Below are positions 44,529-57,462 of a stretch of DNA of 64,000 nucleotides, piece after piece; position 1 is the stretch's first letter; every line of letters begins with the position of its first letter. Under the pieces are notes generated by a model. It was not told the DNA's origin. It worked only from the letters and a program-made list of their open reading frames with translations, and did not search any database. The DNA is from Planctomycetota bacterium. GTDB lineage: Bacteria; Planctomycetota; UBA1135; UBA2386. The stretch is from positions 1 through 64,000 of the forward strand of contig JAHBXX010000016.1 of the NCBI GenBank assembly GCA_019636245.1, read 5' to 3'. The position numbers and the translations under genes were made by a program.

Positions 44529-45703
44529 GGACGCTGCTGCCGCGCCGCGGCGCCGGTCGCTTCGAGGTGCTGCGACGGGTCGACGGCTGGCTGGTGCTGT
44601 GCACCGCCGCGCTGGCGCTGTGCGGCCTGGTCTTCATCGGCTCGGCGACCCGGGACGACGCGCTGTTCGCGGCGCAGCAGACGCGGCAGGCGTTGTTCCT
44701 CGCCTGCGGCGCCGGCGTCGGCTTCTTCCTGCTGCTGCCGCACTACGTGCACGTCCTGCGCGGCGCCTGGGTGCTCTACGGCGTCGCGGTGCTGGCGCTG
44801 GCGGGGTTGCCGTGGTTCGCGCCGATCCTCAACGGGGCGCGGCGCTGGTATGCGCTGCCGGGCTTCTCGATCCAGCCGAGCGAGTTCGCGAAGCTGGCGG
44901 TCGTGGTCGCGCTGGCGGCCCTGCTGCGCTTCAAGGACCGCGCCCGCACCTTCGATGGCCTGGTCGTGCCGATGCTGGTCGCCGCGGTGCCGGCGGTGCT
45001 GATCCTGCGCCAGCCCGATCTGGGCAGCGCCCTGGTGTTCGGTCCGGTGCTGCTGGCGATGTGCTATGCCGCCGGGGCGCCGGCTCGCAGCGTGCTGGCC
45101 GTGCTCGGGCTCGGCGCGGCGGTGGCGGTCGTCGCCTACCTGGTCGGCCTGCACGCCTACCAGCAGGAACGGGTCGACGTCTGGCTGCGCCACTGGGGCT
45201 GGACGGAGGAACTGCTGCACACCGCCAAGGTGCGCGACGACCTGCGCGGTGCCGCCTACCAGCCGTGGCAGGCGCTGATCGCGCTGGGCGGCGGCGGGCT
45301 CACCGGGTTCGGCATCGGCGAGGGTCCGCAGAACCGCTACGACTTCCTGCCCTACCGCAGCGAGGACTACGTGTTCGCGGTCGTCGGCGAGGAGGTCGGC
45401 TGGCTCGGTTGCCTGGTCGTGCTCGGTCTCGTCGCCGGGCTGGTGTTCGGTCTGCTGTCGCTGGCGATGCGGACGCGCGAGCGCTTCGGTCGCCTCTGCT
45501 GCGTCGGCGTGGCGACCTGGATCGGCGCGCAGTCCCTGTGCCACGTCGCGGTGTGCGGTTGGCTCGTGCCGGCGACCGGCCTGCCGATGCCGCTGCTCAG
45601 CTATGGCGGCAGCTCGACGCTGGCGACGCTGCTGGGCATCGCCCTGTGCCTGAACGTCGGCGCGCGGCGGGAGCCGATCCTGGCGGCCGACGGCTACCGC
45701 TGA
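44525..45703 (+). CDS. rodA: RodA/FtsW-type SEDS peptidoglycan glycosyltransferase
   Basis: The 392-residue polytopic enzyme polymerises lipid II into glycan strands for wall elongation. About nine to ten membrane segments are visible. Typical SEDS motifs are GARRWYALPGFSIQPSEFAK near residue 106-125, ILRQPDLGSALVFGP, YQPWQALIALGGGGLTGFG, YVFAVVGEEVGWLG and GLPMPLLSYGGSS near 353. The catalytic Asp is expected in the QPDLGSA segment. Linkage to the PBP2 gene supports RodA rather than FtsW. The stop is only 1 bp from the stop of the convergent Gln-rich protein gene. Confidence 0.93.
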   Translation: MRTLLPRRGAGRFEVLRRVDGWLVLCTAALALCGLVFIGSATRDDALFAAQQTRQALFLACGAGVGFFLLLPHYVHVLRGAWVLYGVAVLALAGLPWFAPILNGARRWYALPGFSIQPSEFAKLAVVVALAALLRFKDRARTFDGLVVPMLVAAVPAVLILRQPDLGSALVFGPVLLAMCYAAGAPARSVLAVLGLGAAVAVVAYLVGLHAYQQERVDVWLRHWGWTEELLHTAKVRDDLRGAAYQPWQALIALGGGGLTGFGIGEGPQNRYDFLPYRSEDYVFAVVGEEVGWLGCLVVLGLVAGLVFGLLSLAMRTRERFGRLCCVGVATWIGAQSLCHVAVCGWLVPATGLPMPLLSYGGSSTLATLLGIALCLNVGARREPILAADGYR

Positions 45704-45704
45704 T

Positions 45705-46409
45705 TCAGCGTCCGCCGCCCTGCTTCTGCTTCAGGTAGGCTTCCCAGTACTTGCGGTACTTCTCGGGCACCTTCGGCGCCGAGCCGCGGTTCTTCAGGAA
45801 GTTGACGTAGGGTTGCAGTTCGCCCCAGGTGCCGTCGCCCTGGCCGGCCTGGCCGGGACCGAGTTCGGGCTCGAGCTGGCGGTTGCCGGGGCGGTTCTCC
45901 GCCGTGTCGGCCGCGTCCTGGCCACCCTCGGGCCTACCGTCGGGTTGCGGGCGGGCGGGTTCCTGCTGGCCCTGCGGTTCCTGGCCGGCAGGCTGCGGCT
46001 GCTGCACGAAGTCCGGGGTTCCGCTCTCGCGACGGTTCTGGGGCTGCCCCGGCGAGGGCTGCGGTCGCCCCTGGCCGGACGGCGACGGCTGCTGCTGTTG
46101 CTGCTGGTCGTCCGACGAAGAACCGCTGCTGCTCTGGTTCTTCATCTCGGTCAGCTTCTCGATCAGCCGGTCGATGCCGCCTTCGACCGCGGTGCCGCGC
46201 TCGCTGGCCTGCTGCAACAGTTCCTTCGGCCGCGAACGCGCCTGGTTCTGCCGGCCGGACTCGAGCAGCAGCCGATCGATCTCCTGCAGCTGCTCGTCGA
46301 TGGTGCGTGCGATCTCCTGGATCTCGCGCATCGGATCGCGACCTTGCGCCAGCAGGCCCTGGGTGCCCAGGGCGATCAGGGTGAGGAGCAGGAAGAGCCT
46401 GTTTGCCAT
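45705..46409 (-). CDS. exported Gln/Pro-rich protein, end of MoxR operon
   Basis: The 234-residue protein has a signal peptide (about 1-22). A short coiled coil (about 30-100: IARTIDEQLQEIDRLLLESG, IDRLIEKLTEMKN) and a low-complexity Ser/Gln/Pro/Gly region (about 100-190, with a six-Gln run) follow. The ordered C-terminus has WGELQPYVNFLKNRG and PEKYRKYWEAYLKQK. Similar C-terminal motifs occur in small proteins of other planctomycete MoxR clusters, as far as I recall. It is the last gene of the operon, 100 bp after the giant coiled-coil gene. Function unknown. Confidence 0.7.
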   Translation of the reverse strand: MANRLFLLLTLIALGTQGLLAQGRDPMREIQEIARTIDEQLQEIDRLLLESGRQNQARSRPKELLQQASERGTAVEGGIDRLIEKLTEMKNQSSSGSSSDDQQQQQQPSPSGQGRPQPSPGQPQNRRESGTPDFVQQPQPAGQEPQGQQEPARPQPDGRPEGGQDAADTAENRPGNRQLEPELGPGQAGQGDGTWGELQPYVNFLKNRGSAPKVPEKYRKYWEAYLKQKQGGGR

Positions 46410-46509
46410 GTGCGCCTCCGCGCGGAAGGGGGGCCGAGCCGGGTGGGGGGGGCGGCGAGCGGGCCGGCCCGAGCGTGGGCCGCCAGGTCGGACGCGCTGC
46501 CGTGCGTGT

Positions 46510-49373
<2,864 letters not shown>

Positions 49374-49374
<1 letters not shown>

Positions 49375-51680
49375 CACTTGCTTCTCGCCTCCTCGGTGCG
49401 ACCCTGCACGTCGCGCTGGCGGTCGCGCAGGGCCCGGGTCTCCTGGACGAGGTCCTGGTAGTCGTTCCATTCCTCGAGCTGCAGCACCAGCTGCTGCAGC
49501 CCGTTCTCGAGCCGCTGCTGCACGGCGGCGGCCTGGGCGAGGATCCGGCCCTGGTCGGCGGCGTTGCGCGCCACCTGGGCCTCGGTCAGCAGCCGCTGCA
49601 GTTCGGGCGCGGCGGTGCCGGCCAGGCCGTCGGCGATGCCGACCATCGCCAGGATCGGGTCCAGGGTGGTCTCCATCGCGCCGAGGCTGCCGGCCCGCCG
49701 GCGCTGCAGCAGGTCGCGGTAGAAGGCCGGGTCGAGACCGAGCGGCTCCTGCAGGGTCTGGCTGCGCTGGCGGTAGAGGTCGACGACCGCGGCCGCGTGC
49801 GGGCTCGGTTCGAGCCGGTTCCAGAGGTGCAGGTCGAAGGCGCGCATCAGCCCGGTGTGCAGGCGGCCGCAGGCCGCCGCGACGCGGCTCTGGCCGATCT
49901 CGATCGCGGTGAGCACCTGCGGTGCGTCGCTGGCGCCGGCTTCGCGGGCGAGCAGGTCCTGCAGCCGCAGCCGCCGGTCGCGCTGCACGTCGAGCGCCTG
50001 CGCCGCGTCCTCGCGCAGCACGCGGAACGCCCGGCCGATCGCCGCCGACAGCTGTGGCTCGTCGACGACCTGCACGGTGCGGCGCGGCAGCTCGGTGCGG
50101 TTGGGTTCCGGCTGGCGGCCGTCGCGCAGCGCCAGCTGCAGCAGCAGGCCGTCGCCCGCGGCGGTCGGTCCGCCGAGCAGTTCGCGCACCTCGTAGAAGC
50201 CGGTGCGCACGGCCGTCAGCGCGGCGGCGTCGCCGAGCAGCGCATCGTCGCGCACCCGGTCGCCACCGCGCTCGACGGCGAGGTCGATGGCGGCCAGGCC
50301 GAAGTCGTCGCGCGCCTCGACGCGGACGCACAGCAGGGCCTGCGGCAGGAGCAGCAGGGCTTCGTCGTCGGGCAGCAGCCAGCGGCCGACCGGGGCGTAG
50401 TCCTGCAGGGCCGCGATCGGGTAGGTGCCCGGATTGGGATTGCGCAGGCCGTTGTCGGCCAGCAGCTCGATCTGGTAGCGATCCGAGGTCTCGAGCACGA
50501 AGCGGCCCTGGTAGGCCAGCGCCGCGGCGCTGTCGTCGTGCAGCGTGCTGGGCTGCAGTTCGAGCCGCCGGCCGCTCTCGAGGAACACCATCGTCGCCTG
50601 GCGGACCGGCGCGGTCGTGGTCAGCGACAGCGCCACGTCGCTGCCGACCAGCGCTTCGATGGCGCCGCCGGTCTGCACCACCGCGGCGGCGCCGGTGTAG
50701 GCGGGTGCCTGCACGGTCGCTTGCAGCGTCGCCACCTGCGGCGGATGCAGGGTGCGCACGACGACCAGCCGGTCGCCGCGTTCGTCGTCGCCACCGCGGG
50801 CATGGAAGCGGAAGGCGCCGGCGATGCGACGGAAGACGTGGCGGAAGCGATCGCCCGGCCGGGGCGCCATCAGGATGCTGCGCGCGGCCTGGGACTCGTC
50901 GCCGTCCTCGCGGTCGGGCGTGACGTCGAGGTAGACGTCCTTCGGCACGACGCCCGCGGCCAGCACCGACACGTGCAGGTCGGCGCCCGCCGGCAGCAAG
51001 AGCTCGACCACGCCGGGACCGTCCTGCCGCTGCAGTTCGGGGCCGGCGGGCGGCAGTTCGATCGTGAGGTGGGTCTTTCGCGGGTAGTCGGCATCGATGC
51101 CGAGGTGGCGCAAGAGGAAGGCGAACGCCGTCGCCGGCGCCAGCGCCGCGCCGCCGGCGAGCAGCAGCGCGAGGCCGGCGGCGGCCCCGCCGAGCCGGTG
51201 CAGGCGGCGGTCGTCGAACAGGCGGTCGAAGGGCAGCGCGCGGGCCGCGGTGGCGGTCTCCTGCACCAGCTGGTCGATCATCGCCCGCGACTGGTTGCGC
51301 AGGTCGGGGCCGGCGAGCGCGTGCAGCTGCAGCGCCGACACGAGGCGCTGGTGCAGGTCCGGGAACGTGCGCTCGACCCAGCCGGCGAGGTCGACGTCGC
51401 TGAAGCGGCGTTGCAGCGGGTAGCGCAGGAAGCGCCATGCCGCGGCCGCGGCGAGCAGCACGACGACCGCGGCGTGGAACAGGCGGATCGGCGCCGGCAG
51501 CCGCAGCGAGTGGTCGAGGGCGAAGAACAGCAGCACCGCGGCGCACGGCGCGGCGACCGCCGCCGCGAGCCCGTGGCCGACGTAGCGGCGGCGCAGGCGC
51601 CGCAGCTGCTCGGCCAGGAGCGGCCGCAGGGTGGCGGCGACCAGGTCGGCGTCGCGCGGGGCTGTCTCGGGGCGGGTCAC
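49374..51680 (-). CDS. membrane-anchored protein with large extracytoplasmic domain (DUF4175-like layout)
   Basis: The 768-residue protein has hydrophobic segments at about 37-57, 66-86 and 160-188. A beta-rich extracytoplasmic domain (about 195-520) contains Ig-like stretches (FRFHARGGDDERGDRLVVVR; SVLAAGVVPKDVYLDV; DDFGLAAIDLAVERGG), and a helical C-terminal part follows. The layout resembles DUF4175/TIGR02302 proteins, which also occur next to helical secreted proteins. It is coupled to the coiled-coil gene and follows the toroid gene by 19 bp. I would expect a scaffold that presents or exports the coiled-coil partner, but this is inference. Confidence 0.7.
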
Positions 51681-51699
51681 GACGGCGGCTCGGGGCGGT

Positions 51700-52839
51700 T
51701 CACCGCTGGAAGATCGGCAGGTACTGCAACGGGATCTGCAGGATCAGGGTCGCCACCGCCGTGCCGAAGGCGTCGCCGGGCCCGACCTGGCACGGCCAGC
51801 TGCCGTCGCGGCGCTGCTGCTGCAGCAGCGTGCCCTTGATCAGGCGGAAGTACTTCGTCCACTTCGGGTCGCCGGTGATGTAGTAGGCCTGCACGGCATA
51901 GTAGTGGCCGTAGTAGAAGAAGTAGTGGCCTTGCGAGTCGCTGCTGAAGGCGCCGACCTGGCGGTCCATGTAGTCGAGCGCGTCGCGGATGATCGGGCTG
52001 TCGTATTCGCCAGCGGCGTAGAGCGTCGTCACGCCGGCCGCGGTCAGCGGGAACGTGGCGCGCGTGCCCTCCCGGTTCTGGTAGCGGAACGAGCCGCCGT
52101 CGTCGCCGAAGCCGCCGTGGCCGCGGAACCGGAAGCTGCGGTCGTTGCTGCGCACGGCGCTGCGGTAGACGTAGTTCTGCGCGTTGCGGATCGTCGCGAT
52201 CGGCACGTGGATGCCGACGTTGCGCGCCGAGCGCAACGCCAGCACCTGGCAGACGGTGATCGACATGTCCGACTCGCGCGCGAACGGGCGATAGCGCCAG
52301 CCGCCTTCGGCGTTCTGCGAGTCGACGATCAGGTCGACCGAGCGCTGCAGCACCTGCTTGACGTCGGCGCGGTCGACCATGCCGTAGATCTCGGCCAGGA
52401 ACAGGGTCGCGAAGGCGTGGCTGTACATGCGCGTGCCGTTCGCCGTGATCTGGCCGTCGTCCTGGGAGCAGGACAGGACGAAGTCGAGGCCACGCTGCAG
52501 CACCTCGCCGTACTTGCCGCGGTCGGGCAGGTGGCCGCCGGCGAGGAAGCTCATCAGCGCCAGGGCGGTGACGCCGACGTGCGGCAGCGGCCGGTCGTCG
52601 AGCAGCTCGTAGCCGGTGTTCAGCTTGTAGCCGACCAGTTCGGCCCAGTAGCCGTCGCGGTGCTGGTGCGCCTGCAACCAGTCGAGGCCGCGGCCGACCG
52701 CCTGCCGCAGCGGCTCGTCGATCAGCAGTTCGTTGCTGGTGCCGCGGCGCAGCACATCCTGCGCGGGCGCGCCCGGCAGCACGAGCGCCAGCACGATGGC
52801 ACCGAGGCGGAGGGAACGGCTTGTCGGCAGCAGGTTCAT
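51700..52839 (-). CDS. exported prenyltransferase/squalene-cyclase-like toroid protein
   Basis: The 379-residue protein has a signal peptide (about 1-26). An alpha/alpha toroid follows, built from repeats with the terpene-cyclase/prenyltransferase signature: GLDWLQAHQHRDGYW, DGQITANGTRMYSH, DSQNAEGGWRYRPF and QQQRRDGSWPC. No DxDD or DxDTA acid motif of a real squalene-hopene cyclase is visible, and its export makes terpene cyclisation unlikely. The fold may bind protein or polysaccharide instead, as in complement-type toroids. ATG 52839 overlaps the stop of the upstream beta-propeller gene (ATGA), so the two are made together. Confidence 0.8.
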   Translation of the reverse strand: MNLLPTSRSLRLGAIVLALVLPGAPAQDVLRRGTSNELLIDEPLRQAVGRGLDWLQAHQHRDGYWAELVGYKLNTGYELLDDRPLPHVGVTALALMSFLAGGHLPDRGKYGEVLQRGLDFVLSCSQDDGQITANGTRMYSHAFATLFLAEIYGMVDRADVKQVLQRSVDLIVDSQNAEGGWRYRPFARESDMSITVCQVLALRSARNVGIHVPIATIRNAQNYVYRSAVRSNDRSFRFRGHGGFGDDGGSFRYQNREGTRATFPLTAAGVTTLYAAGEYDSPIIRDALDYMDRQVGAFSSDSQGHYFFYYGHYYAVQAYYITGDPKWTKYFRLIKGTLLQQQRRDGSWPCQVGPGDAFGTAVATLILQIPLQYLPIFQR

Positions 52840-55800
52840 CGCAATTCCTCGTGGGGGCCGAGCACGACGATGGCGTCGGTACCGGCGACGACAGTGTAGG
52901 GGCCGAGCGCCGCGACCTGGTGCTGGGCCGAGCGCAGGTCGACGCGCTGGTGGCGCGCGCCGCCGGGCAATGCGCCCGACCGATCGGCCAGGTGCAGCGT
53001 GTAGAGGCGCAGCCCGCCGCGCCGGGCCGACCGCACGCCGAAGGTGACGATGCCGTCGCCGAACAGGGGCTGCGGCTCGACGTCGCCGTCGTCGTTGGCG
53101 AGCGCGAACTCGAACGACGGCTGGTCGTCGTCGATGGCGAAGGCGACGAACCGGCGCGGGGCGGCGTTGCGGTCCGGCCGGTCCGACAGCGCCAGGATCG
53201 GCGGCGCCGGCTGCCAGGCCCAGGTGCGCTGCCAGTTGAGCAGCGTCGGATCGCTGCCGAGCTGGGCCTCGCGCAGCACCCGCCCGTCGGCGGCCGCGAG
53301 CACCAGGATGCGGCCGGACAGTCGCTCGTGGCCCTCGACGACCACCAGGCGGTCGCCGCGCTGCAGCAGGCGCAGCTGGCAGCCGGGGTTGCCGCGCCAG
53401 ATCCAGGCCACGGCGCCGGTTCCGTCGATGGCGACCACACGCGGGGATTCGCCCGCAGCGTTGGCGTCGAGCGGCAGGAAGGCGCGTTCGGCGTCGGCGC
53501 TCAGCCCCTGCGGCAAGAGCCACGACGACGGGGCGCCGGACGCGAGCCCGAGGTGCTGCTGCAGCGTCGCCGCGGCGACCTCGGTGGTGCGACGGCGCAG
53601 GCCGGTGACCGGATCGAAGTCGTGCAGCCGCGCGCCGCCGTCGGCTCGGGGTTCGAGGGCCAGCAGCCGGCCGGCGGCCGCCTTCGGCATCGGCTTCTCC
53701 GCTTCGCCGGGCAGCTGCGTGCGGTAGAGCACGCAGCCGGACAGCGGTTCGACCCCGACGAGCCAGCTGTCGTCGACGCGGACCGCGGTGCGGGCCACGA
53801 ACTGGACGATGCCGTCCTGGGCGCCGAGGCTGTCGTACTGGGTCAGGTCCTGCGCGTCGCCGAGCGGCCGCGGCGGATCGTCGAGCTCCCAGAGCAGGGT
53901 GCCGCGGCGCAGGTCGAGGCCGACGACGCGCCGCAAGTCGGGGACGACCAGCACCTCGCCGCAGACGATCGTGTGGTCGAGGAACTCCACCGGCATCGAC
54001 CAGAGCAGCGGGTTCTGACCGGCCGTGGCCAGCGGGTCGAACGCCAGCAGCTCGGTGCCGGTGCTGCACAGCAGCACGGCTTGCGCCGGGGCGGCGAAGC
54101 CGTCGGCGTGCAACTGGGGCACGAGGCGCAGCGGCTGCCGCGGCGAGCGCGACGGGATCCGGGCGCGCTCGCGGGTCGGCCGGCCGGGCACGGGCGGCGG
54201 TGCCGTCGCCAGACCGGGCCGCAGGCGTTCGCGCACGGTGCCGTAGGTGGCGCCGCCGTCCTCCGGCCAGTCGGAGCGTTCGCCGGCGTGCGGCAGCAGC
54301 CGGTCGAGCATCGCCGCGGCGAGGGCGTGGTTGCCCCGCACGGCGGCCGCGACGCCGACGCGGCGCCAGATGCCCGGGGGCACGCTGCCGCTGCGCAGGC
54401 CCTGCGCGAGCACTTCGGCGGCCACCTGCAGGTCGCCGCCGCGCACCGAGCTGTCGAGCAGCCGCAACCGCGCCGCGCGGGCGGCCTCGGCGTTCGGGAA
54501 GCGGCTGCCGACCTCGCGCAGCGCCGCGGCGTCGTCGCCGGCGGCTGCCAGCGCGGCGGCGGCCCGGCGCTCGATCGGGGCGTAGACCGCGGGACCGTGG
54601 TCGGCCAGGAGGCGGGCGATCGCCGCCGCCGCCGTGGCGGCGGCGCTGTCGCCATCGAGGCGGGTCGCGCCGTGGCGTTCGAGCAGGTCCTGCCAGGCGG
54701 CGACCGCGGCCGCCGGCGTCAGGTCGGGCAGCAGGGCCCGCTGCCAGGCGACATAGGCCGGCACCGGGATGCCGGCCCCGACCGGGAACAGCTCGTCGGG
54801 CGCGGCCCGTTCGAGGTGGTCGAGTTCGACCCGCCGCTGCGCCACGCGATCGCGGCCAAGGTCGAGCACCAGCGCCTGGGCGCGCACGAAGGCGCGGGCG
54901 TCGGGCGCCGCGTCGCGGGCGGCCAGGAGCCGGGCTGCCGCGTCGGCCTCGCCCAGGCGGCGGGCCACCTCGGCCGCGGCGAGCAGGTGTTCGAACAGCT
55001 CGCGCCGCAGCGCCTGGTGGACCGGGTGCGCGGTCGGCAGGCCCTGCCGGCGGCAGGCCTCGAGACCACGACGGAACAGCGCCGTCAGCGTCGCGGTTTC
55101 GGTCGCGCCCGCGTCCGGCGGCGTGTTCCCGCCGGTGAGCGCGCTGCGCAGTCGGCACAGGCGCAGGATCGCCGCGGGATCGTCCTCCGCCGCCGCCAGC
55201 GCCGCCTCGACGCGGCCGACCAGGGCGACCGGGTCGAGCAGTACGTCGAACGCGCGCTGGCGCAGGGAGACGACGAGGCCGTCGGCGAGCAGCAGGTTGC
55301 CGGCGTGGTGGTGCGGCAACGCGATCGGCGGCAGCTCGGCGGGATTGCCGGCGCGGTCGAAACCCAGCACGCGGTTGCCGTCGGCGAACCAGACGTGGTC
55401 GGCGGTCAGGGCCGGTCGGGCGCTGCCGCCGGCGTCGCCTCGCTGGCGCAACACCTCGGGGCGCACCAGTTGCCTGGCCGCGGCCTTGCCGCCGCCGTTG
55501 GCCGGCCGGGCCGTCACCGCGACCGCGCCGCGCCCCGCGAGCACGAACTCGTCGTCGAGCGCGCCGGCCAGCCAGCGCACGCGGTTCTCGGTGCCGCCGA
55601 GGCTGGCGTCGGCCGACAGCCGCCAGAGCGGCGCGCCGGTCTCGGCGTCGAGCCCGAGCACGTACTGGGAGTCGAGCGGGGTGCAGCAGACGACGCCGTC
55701 GGCGACCGCGGGGGCGTTGTTGGCGAAGTAGACCGGGCGCTCCGCCTGACCGTGCAGCATCGTGCGCGGCATGCTGACCACCTCGTAGGCGGTCAGCCAG

Positions 55801-57317
55801 CGCAGGCGGCCGGTGGCGAGTTCGATCGCATAGGCGACGCCGAGGTTGGACGCGCCGTAGAGCACGCCGTCGCTGGCGGCGAGCGGGCCGGCGGCGAACT
55901 CCAACAGCGCGTTGCCGAACATGTTCACGTCCTGCTGGCTGCTGCAGACCAGCCGACGCCACTTCGGCTCGCCGGTGGCCAGGTCGTAGGCCGCCACCGA
56001 GAAGGCGATCGCGCCGGAACGGTCGTGCACGGGCGCGTAGACGGTGTCGCCGACGACGAGCGGCGGCGCGCAGGCGTCGTGACCGCGGAAGCGGCGGGTG
56101 CGTGCGCCGTCGAGGCCGTCGAAGTGCGACCACAGCAGCTTGCCGGAGCGGCGCGAGAACGCGAACAGGCGCCGCTGGGGGATCTTGCTGATGATGCGGA
56201 AGCTGGCCTGGAAGTCGACGTTGACCGAGGTGTCGGGCACCTGCAACGCGGCGACGACGACATCGCCGCCGAGCGCCGCCGCGAGCACCATGCCGGTGTT
56301 GACGTTCTCGGCGGGGTTGTCGCGCAGCCGGCCGGCGTCCTGCAGCGGCGACGGCGAGATCCAGGCCGGCCCGCCGCGCAGCGGGTCGAAGGCGATCAGC
56401 TCGCGGCCGGTGTTGACGTAGATGCCGTCGAGGTCGCCGACCGGGAACATCGCGAACTGGCCGACCTCGCGCCGGTCGAAGCCGGGGGCGACCAGGTCCT
56501 CGGTGACGACCGCGCGCGGCCGGCCCGCCGGCTCGCTCATCGGCGTGCGACCGCCGCCGCTGCCGAGGCCCGGGAAGCCGCTGGTGGTCGCCGTCGGCAG
56601 CACGGCCAGCACGTCGCCGCCGGCCGCCGCCGGGCGCGGCGCCGCGGCGGCGGCCCGCGCCGCCGCCGGATGGGTCAGCACGTCGGCGGCATGCAGCCGT
56701 TCGACCACCAGGCGTTCGTCGCGGCTGCCGATCGCCGTCGCGTCGAGGGCCTGGCGGAAGTGGTCGGCGGCGCGCAGCCCGTCGCCGGCGGTCAGGGCCA
56801 GGTCGCCGAGCCGCAGGCGCGCCTTCCGCCCGAGCGGGGCGGCCGGGAAGCGCGCGGCCAGCAGTTCGACCTGCTCCGGTTCGAGTTCGGGCAGCGGCCG
56901 CTCGCCGAGGCCGCCGGCCTGGCGGCGCGCCAACGCGGCGTAGGCCTCGGCGGCGGCGGGCGGCAGGTTCGCCATCGTCGTCAGCACCGCGAGGCGCAGG
57001 CCGAGGAACCGGCCGGGCGCGATCGGCACCACGCCGCCGCTCTCGTTCTGCAACAACCGGTGCAGGCGCTCGACGGCGGCCGCGGCGTCGCCGGCCGCGA
57101 GCTCCTGCAGGCCCAGCTCCCACTCGTGGATGTCCTGCTGCGAGCGCTGCAGCGAGAACAGGTTGTCGTCTTCGCCGGTGACGAACTCGATCGGCCGTGC
57201 CTCGATGCGCGCCGGGACGCGCTGGGCGCGCCCCGGCACGGCGGCGGCCAGCACGGCGAACAGCGCCGCGGCGCCGTGCACACGGCGCCGGCGCCGGCGG
57301 CACGGAAGGTCGATCAT
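52836..57317 (-). CDS. giant exported PQQ/WD-like beta-propeller protein with TPR-like helices
   Basis: The protein has about 1493 residues. After a signal peptide (RVHGAAALFAVLAAAVPGRA) come helical TPR-like repeats (about 35-230). A first beta-propeller of PQQ type (about 280-640: YVNTGRELIAFDPLRGGPAW, LFAFSRRSGKLLWSHFDG, VLGLDAETGAPLWRLSADA) and a helical spacer (about 690-1040) follow. A second propeller fills about 1080-1490 (GTELLAFDPLATAG, VVGLDLRRGTLLWELDDPP, RVVAIDGTGAVAWIWRG). Such propellers bind proteins, and BamB-like examples help outer membrane assembly. I chose ATG 57317 at the signal peptide; an in-frame ATG lies five codons upstream. It is the largest gene in the window. Domain borders are approximate. 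Confidence 0.8.
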   Translation of the reverse strand: MIDLPCRRRRRRVHGAAALFAVLAAAVPGRAQRVPARIEARPIEFVTGEDDNLFSLQRSQQDIHEWELGLQELAAGDAAAAVERLHRLLQNESGGVVPIAPGRFLGLRLAVLTTMANLPPAAAEAYAALARRQAGGLGERPLPELEPEQVELLAARFPAAPLGRKARLRLGDLALTAGDGLRAADHFRQALDATAIGSRDERLVVERLHAADVLTHPAAARAAAAAPRPAAAGGDVLAVLPTATTSGFPGLGSGGGRTPMSEPAGRPRAVVTEDLVAPGFDRREVGQFAMFPVGDLDGIYVNTGRELIAFDPLRGGPAWISPSPLQDAGRLRDNPAENVNTGMVLAAALGGDVVVAALQVPDTSVNVDFQASFRIISKIPQRRLFAFSRRSGKLLWSHFDGLDGARTRRFRGHDACAPPLVVGDTVYAPVHDRSGAIAFSVAAYDLATGEPKWRRLVCSSQQDVNMFGNALLEFAAGPLAASDGVLYGASNLGVAYAIELATGRLRWLTAYEVVSMPRTMLHGQAERPVYFANNAPAVADGVVCCTPLDSQYVLGLDAETGAPLWRLSADASLGGTENRVRWLAGALDDEFVLAGRGAVAVTARPANGGGKAAARQLVRPEVLRQRGDAGGSARPALTADHVWFADGNRVLGFDRAGNPAELPPIALPHHHAGNLLLADGLVVSLRQRAFDVLLDPVALVGRVEAALAAAEDDPAAILRLCRLRSALTGGNTPPDAGATETATLTALFRRGLEACRRQGLPTAHPVHQALRRELFEHLLAAAEVARRLGEADAAARLLAARDAAPDARAFVRAQALVLDLGRDRVAQRRVELDHLERAAPDELFPVGAGIPVPAYVAWQRALLPDLTPAAAVAAWQDLLERHGATRLDGDSAAATAAAAIARLLADHGPAVYAPIERRAAAALAAAGDDAAALREVGSRFPNAEAARAARLRLLDSSVRGGDLQVAAEVLAQGLRSGSVPPGIWRRVGVAAAVRGNHALAAAMLDRLLPHAGERSDWPEDGGATYGTVRERLRPGLATAPPPVPGRPTRERARIPSRSPRQPLRLVPQLHADGFAAPAQAVLLCSTGTELLAFDPLATAGQNPLLWSMPVEFLDHTIVCGEVLVVPDLRRVVGLDLRRGTLLWELDDPPRPLGDAQDLTQYDSLGAQDGIVQFVARTAVRVDDSWLVGVEPLSGCVLYRTQLPGEAEKPMPKAAAGRLLALEPRADGGARLHDFDPVTGLRRRTTEVAAATLQQHLGLASGAPSSWLLPQGLSADAERAFLPLDANAAGESPRVVAIDGTGAVAWIWRGNPGCQLRLLQRGDRLVVVEGHERLSGRILVLAAADGRVLREAQLGSDPTLLNWQRTWAWQPAPPILALSDRPDRNAAPRRFVAFAIDDDQPSFEFALANDDGDVEPQPLFGDGIVTFGVRSARRGGLRLYTLHLADRSGALPGGARHQRVDLRSAQHQVAALGPYTVVAGTDAIVVLGPHEELR

Positions 57318-57462
57318 CGGCACATTCTGCATCGGCAGATCCGGGGGCCCAACCCGCCCCGGGGCGGCGGCGATCCGGGGGTTCGCCGCCACGGGCCCGA
57401 CGGTTGCCCGACCAGCGGACGGCGGCGGAACGGGGAGGTGTACGCCAGGCGCGCCATGGCGG
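57318..57462. other. 145-bp gap inside the MoxR operon
   Basis: This is the longest gap in the operon, before the beta-propeller gene. It could hold an internal promoter; no convincing hexamers are seen. Confidence 0.25.
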
